From assembly GCA_016191335.1 (NCBI GenBank), contig JACPOW010000024.1, forward strand, positions 1 through 41,440: a stretch of 41,440 bases of DNA, given 5' to 3'. Shown here one piece after another: positions 6,704 to 13,104 of this stretch. This stretch comes from Elusimicrobiota bacterium. Its GTDB lineage: Bacteria > Elusimicrobiota > Elusimicrobia > UBA1565 > UBA9628. The first letter of the stretch is position 1. Every line of letters begins with the position of its first letter. The notes below the pieces were generated by a model. It worked only from the letters and a program-made list of their open reading frames with translations. It was not told where the DNA came from and made no database searches. The position numbers and the translations under genes are program-made.

Positions 6704-7530
6704 GATTAGGCATCCATGCCTCGGTCCGTCAGGGGTATGATGCCGCGTTGAGCGAGGCTCTGGCGCTCGGGTGTGAGTCGCTCCAGATATTGCCGTACCG
6801 CCGCCACGCCAAGCCGTCGGATGAGGAATTGTCTGCTTTCGCCGCCGCGCGAAGCGCGGCGAAGCTCCGGCTGCTCGTTCATTCCCGGTTCGTGCCGAGT
6901 TTGGCGTCGTCGGACTTCGTCCGACGAAACAGATCGATCAAGCATCTCTCGGACGAGCTCATTCTGACGACCGCTTTGGGAGGAGAGGCGTACGTGATCC
7001 ACGGCGGCGCCTATTCTCCGGATTCTTCCTTGGAGACAGGCGTTAAACTCTTCGCCGAGTCCGTCATAATGGCCGTCCAACAGAGCGCCTGCCGAACGCC
7101 GTTGCTGTTGGAAAACGTTCCTGGTGGAGGCCGCCGCATGGGCGGTTCCCTCGAGGACCTCGCCCGCCTTCACGACGCCCTCAAGCCGTCTCTCCCTGAT
7201 GTCGGCGTCTGCCTCGACACCGCGCACGCGTACGCGGCCGGCTACGACTGCTCCTCCATCGAAGGCGCCCTCAGGTTCGTCTCCCGCGCCCACCGCCTCC
7301 TCGGCTTCGATTCCATCAAAGCTTTTCACTTGAACGACACGAGGGCGTTGCTGTCGTCCCACCGCGAGCACCACGAGCACTGGGGCCGCGGCCGTCTCGG
7401 CCGGGAGGGCCTGAAGGCGTTGCTCGACCGCGAGGAGTTCTCGCTCATCCCCGGCATCCTCGAGCTTCCCATGGGCGGACGCGAGGACGACCGGGCCAGC
7501 CTGGAGTTCGTCCGGAGCGTCTCGGCCTAG
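6700..7530 (+). CDS. nfo: Endonuclease IV family protein (AP endonuclease, Nfo-like)
   Basis: The protein has 276 residues, a TIM-barrel enzyme of base-excision repair that cuts DNA 5' of abasic sites using three metals. The ligand pattern of E. coli Nfo is nearly complete: LLVHSRF, YVIHGGAYSP, LLLENVPG, CLDTAHAYAAGYD (Asp and His), AFHLNDTR, and ILELPM near the end. The Asp-x-His pair of the DRH motif appears as EHH, so one aspartate ligand is glutamate. GTG 6700 overlaps the dehydrogenase stop. Its 3' end overlaps the convergent receiver-MBL gene by four bases. Two perfect short-loop hairpins lie in the first third, where codon use is also unusually relaxed. Confidence 0.88.
   Translation: MRLGIHASVRQGYDAALSEALALGCESLQILPYRRHAKPSDEELSAFAAARSAAKLRLLVHSRFVPSLASSDFVRRNRSIKHLSDELILTTALGGEAYVIHGGAYSPDSSLETGVKLFAESVIMAVQQSACRTPLLLENVPGGGRRMGGSLEDLARLHDALKPSLPDVGVCLDTAHAYAAGYDCSSIEGALRFVSRAHRLLGFDSIKAFHLNDTRALLSSHREHHEHWGRGRLGREGLKALLDREEFSLIPGILELPMGGREDDRASLEFVRSVSA
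6843..6927. repeat. Two perfect short-loop hairpins inside the nfo-like gene
   Basis: CGCCGCGC (6843-6850) pairs with 6854-6861 around GAA. TCGTCGGAC (6907-6915) pairs with 6919-6927 around TTC. Both are read as normal codons (FAAARSAAK and LASSDFVRRN). Stem lengths of eight and nine with three-base loops are unlikely to matter singly, but they sit within 85 bp of each other. Confidence 0.7.
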
Positions 7531-8798
7531 GCCGTGATGCGCAGGCCTTCGCGGCCCAGCACGACCTTCAGCTTGTAGCCGCGCTCGTCGGCGCGCGCCT
7601 GGGCTTCCTTGCCCATCTGGTCGAGCACCGCGTCGGCGTAGCTGTCGTCCTGATGGACGAGGACGAGCGCCTTGACGAGGTTCTTGCCCGCGAAATCGAC
7701 GGCGGCGAGGAAGCTCGAGTGGCCGTTGTTGCGGTTCTTCTTGTAGTCCTCGGCGGTGTACCGCCCGTCGTGGAACATCAGGTCGGCTCCGCGGCAGATC
7801 GCCCCGATCTTCTCGTCGTAGTCCTGGAGCGCGGTCGCGTACTCGCCGTACAGCTCGCTGTCGGGGCAGTACACGATCTTGCGGCCCTCGGTCTGGAGGA
7901 CGAACGCCAGGGTCGTTCCCGGGTGGTTCGCGTAGAAGACGGAGAGGCGCACGCCGGGCATGATCTCGTAGGTCTGCTCGAGCAGCTCGTAGAGCTCGAT
8001 CTGCGCGGGGGGCATCTTGTCGCCGAAGCCGGGCTCGAAGGCGCCCTCGAGCGCCTTCTCGAAGGGCTTGTCCGCCTCGGAGGCGCCGCTGATGTGGAGC
8101 GTGTAGTCCTTGTCGTGGGCGCAGGGGAAGCCGGCGAGGCCCTCGATGTGGTCGTGGTGGAAATGGGTCAGGAACAGCCAGATCTCCTTGTGCTTGCCCG
8201 ACTTCATCAGCTCGTTGCCGAGCAGGCTGATGCCCGAGCCGGCGTCGAAGACGAAGATGTGGGACGGCGTCTCCACCGAGACGCAGGAGGTGTGCTTGCC
8301 GTAGCGGGTCACGACCGGCGACACGGCCGAGGAGGTCGAGCGGCAGCCCCAGACCACGGCCTTGAGCTCGGTGCGCGCGATCGGGGCGGGCTCCGAGGGG
8401 GGGCGCGCGGTCTTCTTCGGGTCGACGCCCACCTTCTTCATGATCTCGTTGACCTTCTGCGCGAAGAGCTCCACGTCGTAGGGCTTCTCGATGAAGGCCT
8501 CGGCGCCGTACTGCGCCGCGCGCTGCTTCTCGGCCTCGAAGGACTTCCCCGAGACGATGATCGCGCGGATCGGCTCGGTCTCGGGGTCGGACTTGAGCCG
8601 ATGGAGGAGGGTCAGCCCGTCCAGGCCCGGCATCAGGATGTCGAGGATGACGAGGGCGGGCTTCTCGGCCTTGATGATGTCCTGGGCCTTGAGGCTGTCC
8701 TGGATCAGGCGCGAGGAATAGCCGGCGTCGTTGAGGAGCTCGAGCGTGAGCCCTCCCACGAGGGGGTCGTCGTCCACGATGATGATCTGAGCGCCCAT
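7527..8798 (-). CDS. Response-regulator receiver fused to a metallo-beta-lactamase-fold hydrolase
   Basis: The protein has 423 residues. Residues 1-122 are a CheY-like receiver: acidic DDD at 9-11, phospho-acceptor D53 in LVILDILMPG, S/T position in IIVSGKS, and K105 in EKPYD. A linker rich in Pro and Ala (127-145) leads to an MBL-fold domain (about 147-423) of the PhnP/cyclic-nucleotide phosphodiesterase-like type. It has GCRSTSSAV, FVFDAGSGI, an intact THFHHDHIEG (H212, H214, D216, H217), ANHPGTT, YCPDSE, FHDGRYT and NGHSS. The receiver presumably controls a hydrolase rather than DNA binding. The substrate is unknown. ATG 8798 is 27 bp from the divergent rsmD start; no cognate kinase is adjacent. 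Confidence 0.9.
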   Translation of the reverse strand: MGAQIIIVDDDPLVGGLTLELLNDAGYSSRLIQDSLKAQDIIKAEKPALVILDILMPGLDGLTLLHRLKSDPETEPIRAIIVSGKSFEAEKQRAAQYGAEAFIEKPYDVELFAQKVNEIMKKVGVDPKKTARPPSEPAPIARTELKAVVWGCRSTSSAVSPVVTRYGKHTSCVSVETPSHIFVFDAGSGISLLGNELMKSGKHKEIWLFLTHFHHDHIEGLAGFPCAHDKDYTLHISGASEADKPFEKALEGAFEPGFGDKMPPAQIELYELLEQTYEIMPGVRLSVFYANHPGTTLAFVLQTEGRKIVYCPDSELYGEYATALQDYDEKIGAICRGADLMFHDGRYTAEDYKKNRNNGHSSFLAAVDFAGKNLVKALVLVHQDDSYADAVLDQMGKEAQARADERGYKLKVVLGREGLRITA

Positions 8799-8812
8799 TG
8801 GGTCCGGTATTC

Positions 8813-8818
8813 TATAAT
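8813..8818 (+). promoter_or_regulatory. -10 box close to the rsmD start
   Basis: TATAAT lies only seven bases before ATG 8826 in the 27-bp gap between divergent genes. No -35 box of the usual kind stands 17 bases upstream. If used, transcription would begin at or next to the start codon, giving a leaderless message. There is no Shine-Dalgarno-like sequence in the gap, which agrees with this. Confidence 0.45.
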
Positions 8819-8825
8819 AATCCCC

Positions 8826-9422
8826 ATGCGAATCATCGCCGGCGAAGGCCGCGGCCGTGCCCTCAAGAGCGTGCCCAAGGAGATGATGGTCAAGCCCATC
8901 TCGGCCCGCATCAAGAAATCCGTATTCGACATCCTGCGTCCGCGCCTCGGCGGGGCCCGCGTGCTCGACCTGTACGCGGGCACCGGCGCCGTCGGCATCG
9001 AGGCCCTGTCGCGGGGCGCCGCCTCGGCGTTCTTCGTCGACGCCGACAAGCGTTGTATTTCCGTCATAGAAGAAAACCTCAAGCGCCTGGGCTTCGCGGC
9101 GAAGGGACGGGCCTGCTACGGCGACATCCTCCAGGACCTGTCGTGGATCTCCTTCCGCGCGGGCGTCTCCGACTTCGACATCATCTACATGGGCCCGCCG
9201 TACCGGACGGAAGACAACAAGATGCTCGCTTACTCGACGCCCACGCTCGCGCGCGTGGCCGAGGCCAACCTGCTGGCGCCTGGCGGCGTCGCCCTCCTGC
9301 AGCGGTACAAGAAAGAGAAGGTCGAGCTCCCCGCCGGCTACGAGAAATACCGCGAGGAAAGGTACGGGGACACCGACGTGGAATTTCTGAGGCGCGTCGC
9401 GTCGGCTCCTTCATCTAAATAG
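8826..9422 (+). CDS. rsmD: RsmD-type rRNA guanine-N2 methyltransferase
   Basis: The protein has 198 residues. RsmD methylates G966 of 16S rRNA with S-adenosylmethionine. The N-terminal signature MRIIAGEGRGRALK, the PISARIKKSVFDIL segment and the SAM-binding loop LDLYAGTGAVGIEALSRGA (about residues 47-65) are clear. The catalytic tetrapeptide, normally DPPY/F or NPPY, reads GPPY (in IIYMGPPY), so the usual acidic or amide residue is missing. That makes activity uncertain, although the rest looks intact. The start lies seven bases behind a TATAAT box. The TAG stop overlaps by one base the GTG start of the following nuclease gene. Confidence 0.85.
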   Translation: MRIIAGEGRGRALKSVPKEMMVKPISARIKKSVFDILRPRLGGARVLDLYAGTGAVGIEALSRGAASAFFVDADKRCISVIEENLKRLGFAAKGRACYGDILQDLSWISFRAGVSDFDIIYMGPPYRTEDNKMLAYSTPTLARVAEANLLAPGGVALLQRYKKEKVELPAGYEKYREERYGDTDVEFLRRVASAPSSK

Positions 9423-10129
9423 TGGAGATCTCCTACACCCGGTACCGGATCTACCGGGAGTGCCCCTGGAAGTACAAGCTCCTGTTCGTCGACGGCCGCA
9501 AGATCCCGCTCGGCCCCAAGTCCTCCTTCGGGCTGTCCCTGCACCGCGCGCTCGAGGCGTGGCTGGAGAGCGGCGAGTTCTCGCTCGAGTCCCTGCTCTC
9601 CGCGCTGCGCTCGAAGTGGCTCACGATGGGCTATCCCGACGAGGAGTCCGAGGCGCGCTGGTTCGCGAAGGCGGAGCGCGCGCTGACCCGCTTCCACGGC
9701 GAGGAGGAGTCCCGCCGCGCGCGGACGGTGGCGGTGGAGAAGGAGTTCTTCTGGCCGTCCGGGGCGCACATCGTGCGCGGGATGATCGACCGCATCGACC
9801 AGGGACCCGACGGCGCCTACGAGCTCATCGACTACAAGACCGGCCCCGGCGCCCCGACGCCGGAGCAGGTCGCCAAGGACCCGCAGATGCGCTTCTACGC
9901 CCTCGGCGCCAAGCGCGGCCTGGGCCTGGCGCCCTCGACTTTGACCGTGGACTGCGTCGTCGCGGGCGAGCGCGTCAGCGTGCCCTACGAGGGCGTGGGC
10001 GAGGAGGCGTACGACGCGGACATCCGCGCCGCCGCGTCGGGCATCGAGGCGGCGGCCTTCCCGGCGGACACGAAGTACTGCCCGCGCTGCGACTTCAAGT
10101 CGGACTGCCCTTACTCGGCGGCGAAATAG
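9422..10129 (+). CDS. PD-(D/E)XK nuclease with probable Fe-S cluster (RecB/Cas4-like)
   Basis: The protein has 235 residues of the PDDEXK_1 family, related to the nuclease parts of AddB/RecB and Cas4. Motifs: SYTRYRIYRECPWKY at the N-terminus with C14, LHRALE with H41, VEKEFF (E106/E108), GMIDRID with D123, and LIDYKTG with D137 and K139. CPRCDFKSDCP gives C220, C223 and C229. One N-terminal cysteine plus three C-terminal ones is the usual 4Fe-4S clasp of this family. There is no cas gene or CRISPR array in the window and no helicase partner adjacent, so a general DNA-repair role is more likely. It is coupled to rsmD by a one-base overlap. Confidence 0.87.
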   Translation: MEISYTRYRIYRECPWKYKLLFVDGRKIPLGPKSSFGLSLHRALEAWLESGEFSLESLLSALRSKWLTMGYPDEESEARWFAKAERALTRFHGEEESRRARTVAVEKEFFWPSGAHIVRGMIDRIDQGPDGAYELIDYKTGPGAPTPEQVAKDPQMRFYALGAKRGLGLAPSTLTVDCVVAGERVSVPYEGVGEEAYDADIRAAASGIEAAAFPADTKYCPRCDFKSDCPYSAAK

Positions 10130-10157
10130 CCGGGACTGTTCCCGGAAACAGTCCCGG
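10130..10157. repeat. 18-bp palindromic repeat, copy 2 (imperfect, extended)
   Basis: The core ACTGTTCCCGGAAACAGT (10135-10152) differs at one base from the perfect palindrome at 2401 and 32484. It is lengthened by CCGGG and CCCGG on its two sides, so the whole forms a strong hairpin. It begins at the end of the nuclease gene and precedes the convergent diguanylate cyclase gene. It could end both transcripts, but has no T-tract. Confidence 0.8.
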
Positions 10158-10166
10158 GGGCCGCCT

Positions 10167-11015
10167 TCAGGCGTCGGTCTGTCTCCGCCGAGGGACGTCG
10201 GGCAGGGCGCAGTAGTCGCGGACGCAGTTCTTCCCGTCGTGCTTGGCCTGGTACAGGTTCATGTCCGCGCGATGCAGGATCTCCGAGGGGGACTCCTTCC
10301 CCGGGTCCTCGACGGTGGCCACGCCGACGCTGATCGTGGCGAGGTACCCGTTCTTGGCGATGCCCGCGCGGGCGCGCCCGGCGACGTGCACGGCCGTGGG
10401 GGCGTCCGCCCCGGGCATGATCACGACGAACTCGTCGCCGCCGTAGCGGCCGAGTATGTCGTCGGAGCGCACGTTCGCGGAGATCGTCTCCGCGGTCTCC
10501 TTGATGACCCGGTCTCCGAACAGATGGCCGTGGGAATCGTTGATGCGCTTGAAGTCGTCGATGTCGATGAGCATCACGGACAGCGGCGTCTTCTGGGTCA
10601 GCGCGCGCTGGATCTCGATCTCGAGGACCTCCTGCAGGTAGCCGTGGGTGAAGGCGCCGGTCAGGCCGTCGGTCACGGACTTCAGGTGCAGCTCGTCGAC
10701 GCGCGCCGAGAGCACGCGGTTGCGCACGCGCTGCCGCTCGGAGCGCAGGCCGATCACGTAGCCGAAGATCAGGAACGCCCCGACGGAGCCGACGCCCATG
10801 TAGGCGTAGAACAGGAAGTTGTAGTCGAGCTCGTGCTGGGCCCAGACCCTCTTCAACAGCGGGTCGGCGAGCCAGTAGCGCAGCAGGAACGCGCCGAGCG
10901 GGGAGAAAAGGCCGAGCACCGCGCCGGCGGCGGGGTAGAGGAGGTAGTGGGGCGCGGCGCGCACGCTGGCGTGGAGGTCCCCCCGGTCGTTCTGGCGGCG
11001 GCCCGGCGAGCTCAT
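10167..11015 (-). CDS. Membrane-bound diguanylate cyclase (GGDEF)
   Basis: The protein has 282 residues. Two membrane helices (roughly residues 22-45 and 65-87) precede a GGDEF domain that makes cyclic-di-GMP from two GTP. SVTDGLTGAFTHGYL, MLIDIDDFKRINDSHGHLFGD and RYGGDEFVVIMPG are intact. RSDD lies five residues before GGDEF, so the inhibitory I-site (RxxD) is present and product feedback is expected. No other sensory domain is seen. ATG 11015 overlaps the stop of the SixA-like gene by four bases and is preferred to ATG 11042. The 3' end faces the nuclease gene across the extended palindrome. Confidence 0.92.
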   Translation of the reverse strand: MSSPGRRQNDRGDLHASVRAAPHYLLYPAAGAVLGLFSPLGAFLLRYWLADPLLKRVWAQHELDYNFLFYAYMGVGSVGAFLIFGYVIGLRSERQRVRNRVLSARVDELHLKSVTDGLTGAFTHGYLQEVLEIEIQRALTQKTPLSVMLIDIDDFKRINDSHGHLFGDRVIKETAETISANVRSDDILGRYGGDEFVVIMPGADAPTAVHVAGRARAGIAKNGYLATISVGVATVEDPGKESPSEILHRADMNLYQAKHDGKNCVRDYCALPDVPRRRQTDA

Positions 11016-11482
11016 CCGGGGTTTTCGGGGCTCATCGCCCACAGCACCCGCGCCTCGGGAGCGAACTCGATGGCGACGATGGTGGCGGGGCGGAACTCGA
11101 AGGAGGTCTTGGCCAGGAGCGCGGCGATCTCCCCGATCTGAGGCTGATGCCCGACGGCGAGGACCTCGTCGACGGACGCGGCGCGCGCGGCGATGGCGAT
11201 CTCCACCTCCTCGGCGGGCTTGGTGTTGTCGAGCGGCGGGAAGAGCTCGCGGCCGCCGGAGGGCTTGAGCACCGAGGCGACCTCGGCCGCGGTCTGCACG
11301 GCGCGCAGCAGAGGGGAGTGCAGGATGAGGCCGGGCGCGCAGCCCAGCCTGGTGAGCTCCGCGGCCATGCGGCGGGCGTTCTCCCGTCCCAGGTCCGAGA
11401 GGGGGCGCAGCGCGTCCTTGGACACGCCGGCCTCCATCGTCGTGGGGGAGTGTCCGTGGCGCATCAGGTAAAGCCGCTTCAT
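11012..11482 (-). CDS. sixA: SixA-like histidine phosphatase
   Basis: The protein has 156 residues, about the size of E. coli SixA, which removes phosphate from histidine phosphotransfer domains. The branch-1 histidine phosphatase motifs are visible: LMRHGHS at residues 6-12 with catalytic H9, PLSDLGRENARRMA, HSPLLRAVQTAE, and LAVGHQPQIGE with the second histidine. The neighbouring GGDEF cyclase is translationally coupled to it, so both may belong to signalling, but a direct link is an inference. A GGAG-rich stretch lies just before the start. Confidence 0.88.
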   Translation of the reverse strand: MKRLYLMRHGHSPTTMEAGVSKDALRPLSDLGRENARRMAAELTRLGCAPGLILHSPLLRAVQTAAEVASVLKPSGGRELFPPLDNTKPAEEVEIAIAARAASVDEVLAVGHQPQIGEIAALLAKTSFEFRPATIVAIEFAPEARVLWAMSPENPG

Positions 11483-11498
11483 GGGAGAGGGGAGATTA

Positions 11499-12686
11499 TC
11501 AAAAAAAATAGTCGAAGGACGAAAAGAACTGCTCGAGCGCCCGCTCCGCCCACGAGCGCTTGCTCCAGCCGTAGGGCGTGATCTCCACGGCCCCCTTGAG
11601 GCCGGCCTCGAACTGCTCGCGCAGCTCCGAGGCGAACGCGGCGTCGGTGGTCTGCAGGTTGACCTCGAGGTTGTGCTGCAGGGAGCGGTGGTCGAGGTTG
11701 TAGGAGCCGACCGCGCACCACCGGCCGTCCACGACGACCGCCTTCGCGTGCATCATCGGACCCTGCCACTCGAAGACGCGCACGCCGCGGGTCAGCAGCG
11801 ACCCGTAGGTCGCGCGCATCGCGTACCAGACCGAGCGGATGTCGGAGCGGCCGGGGACCAGCACGCGCACGTCGACGCCGCGGCGCACGGCCTGCGCGAG
11901 CGAGCGGCGCACGCGCCAGTCGGGGATGAAGTAGGAGTTGGCGATGAAGACCTCGCCTCGGGCGGCGCGCAGGGCGTTGACGTAGGCCTCGCGGATGGCG
12001 AAGCGCTTGAGGATCTCGTGGTTGCCGACGACGCGCACGGGCGCGGTCCCGGCCGGCTCCCCGGGCTTCGCCTCGAACCAGCGGCCCGTCTCCTTGTGCC
12101 ACACCGCGCGGAACAGGCGCTCGAGCTCGTGGGCGGCGGGGCCCTCCACGCGGGCGTGGGCGTCGGGCCAGTCCAGGCCGCCGTCGTCGAGAGGCGCGTG
12201 CTCGTCGCTGATGTTCATGCCCCCGATGAAGCCGGTCCGGCCGTCGCAGACGAGGATCTTCCGGTGGTCGCGCTTGTTCCACGCCCAGCGCGGGCGCCAG
12301 GGCGCGACGGGGTGATACTCGAGGATCTGCACTCCGGCGTTGCGCATCAAGGTCTCGGTCTCGGGCTCGAGCTCGATGGAGCCGACCGAGTCGAAGATCA
12401 GGCGCACCCGCACGCCGCGCCTGGCGGCGCTCGCGAGGCGGCCGGCGAACCGGCGGCCGGTGTCGTCGCCGGCGAAGCGGTAGGTCTCGAGGCTCACCGA
12501 CTCCTTCGCCGCGTCGATGGCCGCGGCCATCGCCTCGAACAGGTCCTTGCCGCGCACGAACAGCGCGAGCTTGTTGCCGGCCACGTACTCGTCCGCGTCC
12601 CAGGTGAAATCGCCCGAGCTCGCCTTGGGCCGGCGCAGGTACTTCCGGACGGGGGGCGGGAGGTTCGGGATCTGGGGGAGCGCCAC
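11499..12686 (-). CDS. Cardiolipin synthase / phospholipase D family protein (ClsB-like)
   Basis: The protein has 395 residues with two phospholipase D HKD motifs: HRKILVCDGRTGFIGGMN in the first half and HAKAVVVDGRWCAVGSYN with LDHRS in the second. Two PLDc domains and no N-terminal membrane helices match ClsB-type cardiolipin synthases, which join two phospholipids through a phosphatidyl-histidine intermediate. The family also includes nucleases, but the SLETYRFAGDDTGRRFA and PDWRVRRSLAQAVRRGVDV segments are typical of Cls. The start is taken as GTG 12686; no convincing ribosome site is visible before it. It lies upstream of and in line with sixA and the GGDEF gene, with a 16-bp gap. Confidence 0.88.
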   Translation of the reverse strand: MALPQIPNLPPPVRKYLRRPKASSGDFTWDADEYVAGNKLALFVRGKDLFEAMAAAIDAAKESVSLETYRFAGDDTGRRFAGRLASAARRGVRVRLIFDSVGSIELEPETETLMRNAGVQILEYHPVAPWRPRWAWNKRDHRKILVCDGRTGFIGGMNISDEHAPLDDGGLDWPDAHARVEGPAAHELERLFRAVWHKETGRWFEAKPGEPAGTAPVRVVGNHEILKRFAIREAYVNALRAARGEVFIANSYFIPDWRVRRSLAQAVRRGVDVRVLVPGRSDIRSVWYAMRATYGSLLTRGVRVFEWQGPMMHAKAVVVDGRWCAVGSYNLDHRSLQHNLEVNLQTTDAAFASELREQFEAGLKGAVEITPYGWSKRSWAERALEQFFSSFDYFF

Positions 12687-12699
12687 GAGGGGGATGTTA

Positions 12700-12842
12700 T
12701 CAAAGAAGACGGATGAAGTCTTCGACGGGAAGCCCGGCGTCGGCCAGGATGCCTTTCAGCGTCCAGCGTCTCAGCTCGTCATGAAGGGGGACGATCAATG
12801 TGTTCTCGTCCGATTCGCGGTGGGCTTGAAGCTCTTCTCGCC
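12700..12842 (-). pseudogene. hicA: Headless hicA toxin remnant
   Basis: Read leftward, a frame overlapping the end of the HicB-like gene gives HRESDENTLIVPLHDELRR and WTLKGILADAGLPVEDFIRLL, ending in TGA at 12700-12702. This matches the C-terminal half of HicA mRNA interferases (VPxHxxELxxGTLRxILxxAGLsxeeF). The N-terminal half, with the Gly-Ser-His active site, is absent, and no start codon fits. The upstream part of the frame (RRRREELQA) is not HicA-like. The most economical reading is a deletion that removed the end of hicB and the start of hicA and joined the rest. Confidence 0.7.
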
Positions 12843-12995
12843 GGCGTCGAGGTAAAGGAGGATGGCCTCCTTGATGTTCTCGACGGCCTCGGCTCTCGTC
12901 TTCCCCTGGGACCAGCAGCCCTTCAGGGACGGGCAGCGGGCGACGAGCACGCCGTCCTCGTCCGCCTCCACGACGATCTTGAGCTTCATGGACAT
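12795..12995 (-). CDS. hicB: HicB-like antitoxin, probably truncated at the C-terminus
   Basis: The protein has 66 residues beginning MSMKLKIVVEADEDGVLVAR. The RNase-H-like HicB core is clear: VEADEDGVLVARCPSLKGC, then TRAEAVENIKEAILLYLDAG. HicB proteins bind and silence HicA, and many carry a C-terminal DNA-binding tail. Here the chain leaves the family pattern after LDAGEKS and ends in FKPTANRTRTH, a frame that overlaps the hicA remnant. It may therefore be an orphan or a fusion of two broken genes. ATG 12995 lies behind GGGGGTC; ATG 12989 is an equal alternative. Confidence 0.75.
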   Translation of the reverse strand: MSMKLKIVVEADEDGVLVARCPSLKGCWSQGKTRAEAVENIKEAILLYLDAGEKSFKPTANRTRTH

Positions 12996-13104
12996 AGTGT
13001 AGACCCCCCGGCCCCGCATTGCAAGGCCGCGGGCGCCACTCATCTTACGATCGAGGGGGGCGAAAAGTTTCATCGCGTCCCTAATTGCTAGACTCTTGGT
13101 CCCC

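Noticed and set aside
9422..10129. Cas4 as part of a CRISPR system
   Set aside because: No repeat array or other cas gene is visible, and the neighbours are rsmD and signalling genes.
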